From Allolobophora icterica (lineage: Eukaryota > Annelida > Clitellata > Crassiclitellata > Lumbricidae): a stretch of DNA of 64,000 nucleotides. The position numbers were made by a program, and so were the translations under genes. Positions 56,605-64,000 of the stretch are shown one piece after another. A model generated the notes under the pieces. It saw only the letters and a list, made by a program, of their open reading frames with translations, did not search any database and had not been told where the DNA came from. The stretch is taken from NCBI GenBank assembly GCA_963556255.1, contig OY744604.1:91609062-91673061 (forward strand), written 5' to 3'. The stretch's first letter is position 1, and every line of letters starts with the position of its first letter.

Positions 56605-57832
56605 GACAGAGACAGAGACAGAGACAGAGACAGAGACAGAGACAGAGACAGAGACAGAGACAGAGACTACGACAGAGACTACGACAGAGACAGAGACAGA
56701 GACAGAGGAGGGTCAAGCATAGTACTGGCAAGTGAAAGTTAAACAGAGAAAGAGACAGGCAGACAGAGAAAGAGAGAGAGAGACAGAGAGACAGAGAGAG
56801 ACAGAGAGAGACAGAGAGAGACAGTTGATAAGTTTTGCTAATAGCACGACTCTCTCACAGACAAGAAATTAATACACGCTGGAATGTGGGTCTGTGTCGT
56901 TGCATGTTTGACTCTCTCTTTCTCTCTGTTTATGTGTTACAGAAAACAGCAAAGTGCTCAGCAATGGAAAGCCGCATGTAGTAGAAAAATTGCCAATCTA
57001 TGGAAAGCTCGATGCAGCCGAGAAAGTGCCCATCAACAAAAAGCTGGATGGGGCAGAGAAAGTGCCCATCAATGGAGAGACGGATGAAGTAGCGAAAGTG
57101 TTCATCAATAGAAAGGTTGATGGAGCAGAGAGAGTGCCCAATAATGGAAAGCCGGATGAAGCAGAGAAGGTGCCCATCAATGAAAAGCCGGATATAGCAG
57201 AGAAAGTGCCCATCAATGGAAAGCCGAATGGAGCAGAGAAAGTGCCCATCAATGGAAAGCCGGATAGAGCAGAGAAAGTGCCCATCAATAGAAAGCCGGA
57301 TAGAGCAGAGAAAGTGCCCATCAATGGAAAGCCGGATAGAGCAGAGAAAGTGCCCATCAATAGAAAGCCGGATAGAGCAGAGAAAGTGCCCATCAATGGA
57401 AAGCTGAATGGAGCAGAGAAAGTGCCCATCAATGGAAAGTCGAATGGAGCAGAGAAAGTGCCCATCATTGGAAAGCCGGATAGAGCAGAGAAAGTGCCCA
57501 TCAATGGAAAGCCGGATAGAGCAGAGAAAGTGCCCATCAATGGAAAGCCGAATGGAGCAGAGAAAGTGCCCATCAATGGAAAGCCGAATGGAGCAGAGAA
57601 AGTACCCGTCAATGGAAAGCCGGATAGAGCAGAGAAAGTGCCCATCAATGGAAAGCCGGATAGAGAAGAGAAAGTGCCCATCAATGGAAAGCCGAATGGA
57701 GCAGAGAAAGTGCCCATCAATTTAAAGCCGAATGGAGCAGAGAAAGTTCCCATCAATGGAAAGCCGAATGGAGCAGAGAAAGTGCCCATCAATGGAATGC
57801 CGAATACAGAAGAAAGAATAAAGGGAAAATAG
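46135..57832 (+). CDS. CUB-CUB-dodecapeptide-repeat secreted protein gene, copy 2 (spliced)
   Basis: The exons are 46135-46207, 49544-49716, 50763-50934, 52398-52579, 53555-53723 and 56943-57832. They total 1659 nt, or 552 codons plus stop, with no internal stop. Splice phases are 1, 0, 1, 0, 1 and every intron is GT-AG. The product has a signal peptide (MKFSLVFLVCLVTTTAAQ), two CUB domains (about residues 25-139 and 140-256), then about 24 copies of a Lys/Glu/Pro/Asn-rich unit like VPINGKPDRAEK to the C-terminus. CUB domains bind proteins or glycans outside cells; the repeat resembles no domain I know. Symmetrical phase-1 borders fit exon shuffling. The introns carry hAT elements, SINEs and a dead Polinton fragment. 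The model is predicted from sequence; function unknown. Confidence 0.75.
46453..47389 (+). mobile_element. hAT deletion derivative with BED-like finger remnant (937 bp)
   Basis: The ends CATAGTTCGAGAATT and AATTCTCGAACTATG are inverted, followed inward by long AAAATTCG-rich palindromic arms. A perfect 8-bp duplication TCCGCAAA lies at 46445-46452 and 47390-47397. The internal frame from 46742 encodes IQCCFCDKDVGCSARIREHL, a BED-type zinc finger as in hAT transposases; no catalytic domain follows. It lies in intron 1 of copy 2. Confidence 0.85.
47398..49543. other. Rest of intron 1 of copy 2
   Basis: It contains a repeat end with AATAATAATATTTATTC and a tRNA-like stretch near 48070-48290 (possible SINE, minus strand). 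There is an LTR-like AT-rich stretch near 48760-49000 without clear ends. No gene is seen. Confidence 0.45.
49544..49716 (+). CDS. Copy 2, exon 2 (CUB 1, first half)
   Basis: Encodes CGDLSYNDPSGVISSPNYP, then GLFCDYIVYASSGSSLSFIF and ends SDFVE. Phase 1 in, phase 0 out at donor GTTAGT. A TGA follows soon after the donor, so the splice is required. Confidence 0.85.
50095..50300 (-). mobile_element. tRNA-derived SINE
   Basis: The minus-strand head has box-A-like GATTGGCTACAGCGCTCGG and box-B-like GGGTTCGAGCC. The body contains AGCAAGTCCTTCAC, shared with the SINE at 53290-53470. Confidence 0.65.
50763..50934 (+). CDS. Copy 2, exon 3 (CUB 1, second half)
   Basis: Encodes ISCPTNSSFPAQKYSG, VSIPWCSQGRVNF and GFSLDYYVSVG. 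Phase 0 in, phase 1 out at donor GTAAAG. Confidence 0.85.
51289..52108. repeat. Local duplication of about 140 bp with a MITE at one copy
   Basis: 51289-51412 and 51970-52108 match closely (GACGCAAAGCT, TTAATTAAAACAATATCAG and GATTGTTACGCTATAATTG are shared). The first copy is interrupted right after its end by an AAAATTCG-type palindromic MITE (about 51413-51528). The second shows the uninterrupted site. Confidence 0.7.
51413..51528. mobile_element. Short palindromic relative of the hAT element at 46453
   Basis: It contains ACGAATTTTAAAACTGCAG and its inverted partner and ends CGAATTCTCGAACTATG, like the element at 46453-47389. The flanks ATTGTGGT (before) and ATTGTGGA (after) fit an 8-bp duplication. 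The left tip is degraded. Confidence 0.65.
52398..52579 (+). CDS. Copy 2, exon 4 (CUB 2, first half)
   Basis: Encodes CGNTVYKDTYGIVTSPNFP, DCYNIIWAPQQSTFHLYFQ and ends CYDFVE. Phase 1 in, phase 0 out at donor GTATAC. Copy 1 has no counterpart. Confidence 0.82.
53290..53470 (+). mobile_element. tRNA-derived SINE, same family as 50095-50300
   Basis: The plus-strand head has TGGTGGTAGATTGTTTGG and GGGTTTGAGTATCC. The body (AGCAAGTCCTTCAC, TGTCATCGATGTTCTGTCG) matches the other copy inverted. Confidence 0.6.
53555..53723 (+). CDS. Copy 2, exon 5 (CUB 2, second half)
   Basis: Encodes ISCLDNLGTQPYKYCGE, YVHIYQCSQVQLWFHSD and GFSIEYNVYPDA. Phase 0 in, phase 1 out at donor GTTGGT. The C-terminal strand order fits a CUB end. 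Confidence 0.82.
53985..54252. repeat. GC-rich inverted repeat built of TTCGCCCCCGG motifs
   Basis: The left arm has tandem GATTCGCCCCCGGAA units; the right arm carries their inverted partners (TCCGGGGGCGAA). Between them, GATGAAAATGTAACTAAG recurs about three times. It could fold into a strong hairpin. It abuts the truncated end of the PolB relic. Confidence 0.75.
54260..55370 (-). pseudogene. Second Polinton PolB relic
   Basis: The minus strand encodes, in scattered frames, pieces matching the middle of the PolB at 13027-16798. These are the HNH-like insert (RDHCHITGKYRG, near 55240), KIKCIPNNMEKYMAF, PYEYTDAIPVSKK and the exo III region (VWNEFECKTLSDYPDLF, then TDVILLPDVFETFR). It has several frameshifts, is cut short before the polymerase catalytic motifs and is interrupted by a CTTA tail at about 54898-54918. 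It lies antisense in intron 5 of copy 2. No capsid genes accompany it. Confidence 0.8.
55614..55719. repeat. Near-perfect palindrome, 51-bp arms
   Basis: Arms 55614-55664 and 55669-55719 are inverted copies with one mismatch around a four-base loop (TTCT). The arm next to the loop is GATCCGCTGGGGC. It is non-coding. Confidence 0.9.
56046..56082. repeat. Perfect palindrome, 18-bp arms
   Basis: AACGAACTGGACTTTACA is followed after one base by its exact inverted copy. Confidence 0.9.
56517..56832. repeat. (GA)n and (GACAGA)n microsatellite
   Basis: Dinucleotide GA to about 56595, then the hexamer GACAGA, then mixed GAGACA. It lies just upstream of the repeat exon of copy 2. Confidence 0.95.
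56943..57832 (+). CDS. Copy 2, exon 6 (dodecapeptide repeats)
   Basis: Acceptor TGTTACAG, phase 1. It opens NSKVLSNGKPHVVEKLPIYGK, runs through about 24 units of 36 bp (VPINGKPDRAEK, VPINGKPNGAEK) and ends TEERIKGK-stop. The first units are the most diverged; the later ones are almost uniform, as expected from expansion by slippage or unequal crossing over. Confidence 0.8.
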
Positions 57833-58500
57833 AAAGAGACGGTCTTGCTGAAGTTACGTTCATTCAACACCCTGTTGGGTTGAGTTGATAAGTAAACGCA
57901 GACGCGTTGGCAAACACTTTGATATTCATTACAGCTGGATTTTATTGCTTCGCTTCCCTTTCCTACTGATCAAAATATGTCTTATTAGTTCATTATATTT
58001 TAAAATTACCATTTGAGTTTCCAAGTTCGCTTCTGTCCTTTACAGTTTCACAATTTTACCGCGACCTTTCTGACTTGAAGAAGGCAGTTGGGTTTGCAAG
58101 TGGAACCATTTCAAAGTCTCTAAAAAGCGTCGATAAAATAGCGACTAACATTTTAATAATTAAATCTTAAATCTTTTAATCGCGTAATAAAAAAATCTTC
58201 ATCTTTTGTTATGACACAGCGTTGTTAATCATAAACTACCTACCTACATAGTTTAGGTACCTCTCAACCAAGCTGCTCCCAACCAAGAAGCTAGCCAAAC
58301 TTATACACTTTGGAAATTCTAAGAATTAAGACCGCAGGGTAAATTAATATCAATGATAAAAATGGCCATCAAGGAACTTAAGTTGCAGTGGCAAAGCATA
58401 TATTAGATCAGAAGATTTGATCGATAATACGAGATCAATCATACATTGACTGTCTCGCGCCAGTGCATAAATTGTGTACATGCACATCAAAGCAAAAGTA
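57833..58500. other. 3' flank of copy 2
   Basis: Parallels 38379-38870 downstream of copy 1. No gene is seen. Confidence 0.6.
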
Positions 58501-58514
58501 ATCGGAGAGCGTGA

Positions 58515-58840
58515 CACCAAAAATCTTCATGAGTTTGATCCTGGTGAGACCAGCGACTATCGGTTGGTTTTCATTCATTTTGTTATTTAAAATCTTTATG
58601 AGTTTGATCCTGGTGAGACCAGCGACCTCTATCGGTTGGTTTTCAATCATTTTGTTCTTTAAAATCTTCACGAGTTTGATCCTGGTGAGACCAGCGACTT
58701 CTATCGGTTGGTTTTCATTCATTTTGTTCTTAAAAATCTTTATGAGTGTGATCCTGGTGAGACCAGCGACCTCTATCGGTTGGTTTTCATTCATTTTGTT
58801 CTAAAAGCTCTTCATGAGTTTGATCCTGACTACCCATTTG
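58515..58840. repeat. 72-bp minisatellite
   Basis: Four full units and part of a fifth of AAAATCTTnAnGAGTTTGAT...GGTTTTCATTCATTTTG. The length is divisible by three, so a minus-strand frame (58794-58435) stays open and reads as a 24-residue repeat (MNENQPIEVAGLTRI). I consider it non-coding because no start context or homologue is evident. Confidence 0.8.
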
Positions 58841-59050
58841 CTACGGTGCTCCTCAATGTACGATGTGGTCACAGCAGCCACAGTGGCAAGGATTACGTAC
58901 GCTGAGGCTATGTGGAACAAGGGGCAAAAATTGATCCGAAATGCTGATTCTTAGCTTTTCACGGCCGTCCTTAAGTATCCTGCAAATGTGCAGCATGTGC
59001 TATTACTCCCTTCTTAATTAAGCACACCGGTTACGCTTTGCGACCCCGCG

Positions 59051-59398
59051 TTCATAATCGGGTTCTCCCCACTGTAGACTCACTCGCAAATCGTTCATAC
59101 TCGGGTTCTCCCGACTGTAGACTCACTCGCAAATCGTTCATAATCGGGTTCTCCCGACTGTAGACTCTCTCGCAAATCGTTCATAATCGGGTTCTCCCGA
59201 CTGTAGACTCAATCGCAAATCTTTCATAATCGGGTTCTCCCGACTGTAGACTCACTCGCAAATCGTTCATAATCGGGTTCTCCCGACTGTAGACTCACTC
59301 GCAAATCGTTCATAATCGGGTTCTCCAGACTGTAGACTCAATCGCAAATCTTTCATAATCGGGTTCTCCAGACTGTAGACTCACTCGCAAATCTTTCA
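59051..59398. repeat. 43-bp tandem repeat
   Basis: About eight units of TTCATAATCGGGTTCTCCCG followed by ACTGTAGACTCACTCGCAAA-type sequence. Variants at the CTCCC/CTCCA and CACTC/CAATC positions show a mixed order. Confidence 0.9.
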
Positions 59399-60020
59399 TA
59401 GGCCCTAATTAGGATGATTTTCACTGCACGTGGTTTACATGTTTGAGCCAAAATGTGGTTAGCAATTGGCTTAATAAAGGATATACTTATTTACTTACTT
59501 ACTTACTTATATAATGTACGTGTACGTTTGTATGTGATCCAAGGTTCAATACGTATGGCCTAACCATTTACAACTAGAGAGATAGCGATTACTCAAAATC
59601 TCGTGATATCTCTTTCTCGTATTCATATCAATCGACGTTTTTACTTCAGCTGGCTTTCACTCCCCTGCACAACGAATTTATACGTCATGAAAGACTCATG
59701 ATACTGCGGCATCGCTTTCTTTAACAATCTACTGCCAATAAATCGTAATCGTAATCTCAAAACTTCTAAAGCGCCACTCGAAGGCCAAGCGCAGGGCACC
59801 AGCCTTTTCACGAGCACTACACTTGCTAATTCGACATGCCGAAGCACGTTGAAATGCCTTTTTATAACTTGTTGTTTGTCATTAGTTTCCAGTTGATCGA
59901 TCATGTAAACAAGTAGGCCTAAATAAATACTTTACCGATGGTGTTATAATTGTTTTTGATGGTCCAAACACATGTAACGCAACATAAAGTAATAAAAAAA
60001 CGATTTTATTAAGTCACGTC
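59399..60020. other. Repeat-derived flank
   Basis: A CTTA-tailed repeat end at 59402-59512 matches 21915-22030. 59640-59960 matches 35690-36160. No gene is seen. Confidence 0.5.
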
Positions 60021-60585
60021 TCAAATAATTGGCATCAACAGACTTGATATTGCTTCACAACTTGTGTTCAATGTGTCCTCCAGCAGTACCCACACGGGTT
60101 CTGAGTCTCTTTGTAAAGTTTTGATGGCCTTGTTGATAGGTTTCAGAAGTAAATCTTCCCATATCAACTCCAATGCCACCTTCAATTCCATTATGGTTTT
60201 TGGCTTTGGTCGTAGATTCTGGTATTTCTCCAGCATAGCTCCCTACTCGTGATAATCCAGGGGGTTCAAATCCAGAGAGTTTGGGGCCACTGATCCTCCT
60301 CAGTGAAACAAGGGCAACTGACATTGAGCCATTCTTGCGCGAGACGAGCAGTACGCGCTGGTGCGCGCGCCATCTTGCTGACAGATGAATGCAGCTGGCA
60401 ACAGACGCTTGCAATCTGAAATTAATTCCGGAAGCAAGAGAGAAAAGTAATACGCAGCACTCACATTCGCCTTTTCATCAACAAAATGCAGTCGACCTTT
60501 GCCACCAAAACAAATACCAGCTGATACCATAACATGTGGAGCGAACTTCTCGCGTTCAACGATCAAGCGATCAGGTGTTGCTAAA
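60021..60585 (-). mobile_element. Tc1/mariner transposase relic
   Basis: Minus-strand frames 60566-60300 and 60236-60021 encode HVMVSAGICFGGKGRLHFVDEK (cut short here), FICQQDGART and a C-terminal helical part. The QQDGA motif with the preceding G-K-G-x-L strand is the DDE region of Tc1/mariner transposases. Frameshifts break it. Confidence 0.75.
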
Positions 60586-61179
60586 TGATGTCACAGTGAC
60601 AAGCAGCTACGCCGGTGACCGTTTCTTTTCTAAATAATAATAATGATAATAATATTGAATGATTTAGAAAGTCTTACTTTTGGCCGAAATATTACCAATT
60701 ATTTGTGCAGGGGGTGCAAGGCACCCGGGCCCATGACCTCCAGGGGCCCACAGAGACACCAGACAATTTTTGAATAACCACAGGTGAAAGTTTCGTTTTA
60801 CAATTAATCTAATTCACATTACTGCTTATTTGGTGACAGATCTAGTATCGTGATGTTCGAATGCTTCGATAGTCGACACGCATTACTTCCTTAACATATC
60901 CAGCTACCGGCCACCGTACTGAACTCCTTTTGCCTTGTTTTTTGCGTCTCGAGTGACAACTTTCACATTGTTTAATAACGTCAGAGTTTATGTGCATAAA
61001 TTATGAGTGATAATAAAGATTGTTAGCAATGCAGTTTTAAGTTGAGAAAATTAAGTGCATTAGCCAAATTAAAATCTTATGCCATTATGCGTGAAATAAA
61101 ATTTGCAGACTGTTGAAGTTTCAACTGATTTGTATGAAACACTATGCCTGCAAGACGTACGTAATTCGAGTATTACATC
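60586..61179. other. Intergenic
   Basis: A GGGCCCATGACCTCCAGGGG fragment near 60725-60760 resembles a transposon end also seen near 63500. Nothing else is recognisable. Confidence 0.45.
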
Positions 61180-61446
61180 CTTGGGCATCCGTAGGAATTT
61201 TTCCGGGGGAAGGGCAAACATTTCTAGGGGAGGCAACATTTTCTAGGTGGGGGCAAAAGTTTTGTAGGGGAAAAAATGAGGTTTTTTGCATGGAATAGCT
61301 GACTTACCTCAATAATTAAGTGGTCTTAGCATTGAAAATCGTGTTGGGACTGTTGGAATAATCATACAAATCAACAGATTTCATTTTTTAATATTTTCAA
61401 AATCCAGAGGGGAAATGCCCTCCATTGCCCCCTCCGGACGCCCATG
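61180..61446. mobile_element. hAT-type MITE (267 bp)
   Basis: Ends CTTGGGCATCCG and CGGACGCCCATG form an imperfect inverted pair. The flanks ATTACATC and ATTACACC match at 7 of 8. The interior holds GGGGGCAAAA-type motifs. Confidence 0.55.
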
Positions 61447-61724
61447 ATTACACCAGAACATTTAAGCGGATTTGCGAAACGTAAACGACGTCAGCAGCTT
61501 GCAACAGAATAAAAGAAATTGCCAAAAATCTCCAGTTTCATTGTCACTAAGGCTGACTCTGTAACTGCAATGTCTGCAGAACTGAATCGCTACCGACAAT
61601 AGATTGTACGAATGTACGTACAGCGTGCAAGGATGATTAACGTTGCGAGGATGATTTACATTTTTGCTGAACAAAAGGCTAGAAAGAAAACTCTATAATG
61701 CCACAGCATTGTTTTAAGTACTAG

Positions 61725-63057
61725 TGTCGCGAGGGCCCCACCTTGGGTGCCCGTGCGCTGTGTTGGGTCCTGATACTGGACAGTGTCAAGTGATTTGAAG
61801 GACTTCCTATGCAGAGGGTGCCACTCCTCTTGTCCGTAATGCACGGCTGGTTTTCCCTTTAACCTTTCACTACGCCTAGGCTGGCCTAAGGACAGGTTCC
61901 CCTCCCTTGACTCACCAATTTCTACTGCCCTTTCAGCATCTACCAGGACGGCTGAACGGCTGTCCGCGGTTTCCGGTCTGGAAACAAGGTCTCCCTGGAA
62001 GGTTACCTCAGGATCCGAACCGGACCCATACACAGATTTATTGTTCATGTCAAGGGGGACTCCTTCCTCACCTAGGCTTACTCTATCTGTGTCATCGTAA
62101 GTGACTGGGGATCGAACCTCCCATTGAGCTACGTCCTTACCATCCAAGGAAGCTGGCGCCTTAGAAGTCTCTCTCTTCTGCGCTAATACTCTTTGAGTGA
62201 CCTCTGCTATTAAACTTGCATCCTTAAACATCAATTCAACGAGTTCAGATTTGCTTAAACTCATTGTTTTAATATTATCAAACAAATTAAACTTAAATGT
62301 GCAATTACATATAATTGTCCTGTCCTGATTTCTTTCCAATGTTTCTATCAATAATAATCAGCATTAAACCTTAAACTAGCAGTAAAGATTTCAACGTCTT
62401 AGCATCTATACAAAATTACATTTACATTTGACCTTCCACTAGAGATCAGTCCTTACAAGTGATGCGCGTGCGCGTCAGGGCCTCACCTTACTTACGAGGG
62501 TAACTACTACACAGTGATGTGACGCCTGAGCACGGAAAGGAAAATGTGGGCAATCCCCAATTTCTTACTCGCTCATCGCCAAAAACTCCGATAATTTAAC
62601 TGGCGAATACTATTCCGGGCCAGCAAACATTACTTCTAGGTCAAAAATAAGAATAATACAACAGGTTGCCTGCTTAGGTAAGGACTTCCTGACAAGCTGT
62701 CCGTCAAGCGACGACGTGTCTTCTCCCAATTCGTCCGTTAGCAAAGTCCGGCGACGATCGGCCCAAATTTCGATCTTCCGATGCGGAAATGTCGAACGAT
62801 TCACAGTTCGAGTCCCCTTTTCCCAAGTTCACGAAGGAATTCCGAAATGTTGATTAATTTCGAATAATTTCGACGAAACTTTCTCGGAGAGCTTTCTTGC
62901 ATCGATCCTTCTCGATGGCCGACGCAGTCAACACTGGCCTCTTTGCTCGTCTAATCTCAATGCTTAGCCTAGCCTAGCCTAGCGCGCATGCGCTGTCACC
63001 TAGGGCGGCCTCAGGTCACGCATTTCTTTAGCGCTAGAGGCGAAGCACTTCGCCACA
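61725..63057 (-). mobile_element. Possible small LTR-type element
   Basis: On the minus strand it starts TGTGGCGAAGTGCTTCGCC and ends CTCGCGACA, flanked by CTAG on both sides (61721-61724 and 63058-63061). It holds a frame (62351 down to about 61725) whose start MSLSKSELVELMFKDASLI looks like a Gag N-terminus. Its end (PRRSERLKGKPAVHYG) looks like an integrase tail, as if most of the element were deleted between them. I could not find paired LTRs. Confidence 0.4.
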
Positions 63058-63678
63058 CTAGTACTATATGTGAAGAAGTCTGAGTCACTACATGCAATGC
63101 AAGTTTGCAAAGTGACATGTGTTAAACCTGATTGAGAAATAACTTAAATTATAAATAACATTGTGATTATTTTATCCGTCTCATTCTTACAGCATTCATG
63201 TTTATTCTGTGAATGAGTTGTATTGCATACTTAAATATCAAACGTAATTGTTTAGTTTTTGTAGGCAGTACACAAACAGCATAGTACTAGTAGGCCTACA
63301 CTGAAGTTAGTAAACAGAATAATTAATTTTACTTATTGTCTTATTTATATCTTTGATTTCTCTGCAGGCCTATAATAGCGATATGTTAATCAATTTTATC
63401 ACTGTGACCTAAGACCTTGATTTAGGTGGGGGTGGGGGGGTGGCATACATACGAGAGTCCATGACAGTATTGGTAGGAACACAGGGCTACAAGCCTTACA
63501 GGGGTAAAAAGGGGCCCATACGGGACCCCCTGCACCCGGGCCCATGAAATGTTAGCTACGCCCGTGATGTGCATGCATGTATGTGTGTATGTATGTGTGC
63601 ACACCTGCATATAATTATATGTGTATGTATGTATTCGTGTATGTATGCTTGTAAGTATGTATACATTATGTATGTATA
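63058..63678. other. Intergenic with a transposon-end fragment
   Basis: GGGCCCATACGGGACCCCCT and CACCCGGGCCCATG near 63510-63547 resemble transposon ends. TATG repeats follow. No gene is seen. Confidence 0.45.
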
Positions 63679-63849
63679 CAGAGGCGTCTACACAGTAGAA
63701 ACCTTGGAGCAAAATGCTCCATCCAAGAAATAGGGGGGTTGAATCTGTCAGTGTGTGTGCCGCCAGTGTAGGAGGGAGGAAAGGGAAGGGGGAAGAAGAG
63801 GGGGAAAAGGAACCGTGCTTTAATGACTTAGGGGGAATAGACGCCTCTG
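63679..63849. mobile_element. hAT-type MITE (171 bp)
   Basis: Perfect 12-bp inverted ends CAGAGGCGTCTA and TAGACGCCTCTG. Perfect 8-bp duplication TATGTATA at 63671-63678 and 63850-63857. Purine-rich interior. Confidence 0.82.
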
Positions 63850-63911
63850 TATGTATATAATTGTATGCATGTATGCATCTATTATGTGTGTGCCTGAAAT
63901 GTTTATGTGTG

Positions 63912-64000
63912 TAGGTAACACGTACGAACGCATTCTTACACACCTGCGCGCGATAAACGATTGCAAGAGGTTTAGTTCGTCAAGAGCGAGTTAAGAGGTT
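63912..64000 (+). repeat. Start of a third duplicated upstream segment
   Basis: Matches 41416-41510 (GTAACACGTACG, AAGAGCGAGTTAAGAGGTT) and is cut by the window end. It suggests another CUB/repeat gene copy downstream. Confidence 0.6.

Noticed and set aside
56432..56742. Arg-Glu, Arg-Asp or Leu-Cys repeat frames
   Set aside because: They read through the GA/GACAGA microsatellite.
58435..58804. 24-residue repeat protein on the minus strand
   Set aside because: It follows from a 72-bp minisatellite divisible by three; no start context or homologous exon is seen.
59051..59398. CRISPR-like 43-bp repeats
   Set aside because: The units are head to tail with no spacers; it is a satellite.

Overview
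The window is metazoan nuclear DNA. It has GT-AG introns with consistent phase, secreted multi-exon genes, tRNA-derived SINEs, LINE tails made of CTTA repeats, many hAT-type MITEs with 8-bp target duplications, a Gypsy-type LTR element and long microsatellites. A marine invertebrate is the most natural reading, because large Polintons and this repeat mix are common there. I cannot name the species.

Region 1 (898-19675) is a complete Polinton/Maverick (adintovirus-like) element of 18.8 kb. It has AGT...ACT ends, terminal inverted repeats that are identical over about the outer 100 bp, and a perfect 6-bp target duplication (AACAGA at 892-897 and 19676-19681). One minus-strand gene fuses a zinc ribbon, a phospholipase A2-like domain, a retroviral-type integrase and a chromodomain. 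The plus-strand genes are a packaging ATPase, a penton-like minor capsid protein, a membrane-active GGFLP-type protein, a small barrel-like protein, a two-helix membrane protein, a conserved Polinton protein, a pVI-like protein, the double-jelly-roll major capsid protein, a SAP/NUMOD-like protein, protein-primed PolB, an adenain-like protease and two fibre-like proteins with discoidin tips. Together they make a virion-forming, self-replicating, integrating element. PolB has one nonsense codon and one frameshift, and the second fibre has a frameshift in an A-run, so this copy looks recently disabled unless these are sequencing errors. Two LINE fragments lie nested in its left arm.

Region 2 (about 20-58 kb) holds two tandem copies of an apparently undescribed secreted-protein gene. 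Copy 2 can be read completely: signal-peptide exon, two CUB domains split over four exons, then one exon of about 24 copies of a 12-residue repeat. All six exons join in frame (552 codons plus stop). Copy 1 has one CUB domain and about 45 repeats, with a +1 frameshift in an A-run. An orphan first exon at 40.8 kb, and the start of another duplicated upstream segment at the right edge, show that the family array continues beyond the window.

The introns of these genes are a stack of mobile elements. Copy 1 carries a tandem, RT-less Gypsy-type element between microsatellites, a piggyBac fragment, and a LINE split by a hAT element with a perfect target duplication. Copy 2 carries hAT elements, tRNA-SINEs, a GC-rich inverted repeat, a second dead Polinton PolB and two strong palindromes. 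Between the copies lies a 2.7 kb DNA transposon relic with a hAT MITE inside it. The right end (58.4-64 kb) holds two minisatellites, a mariner-type transposase relic, two more MITEs and a small LTR-like element.
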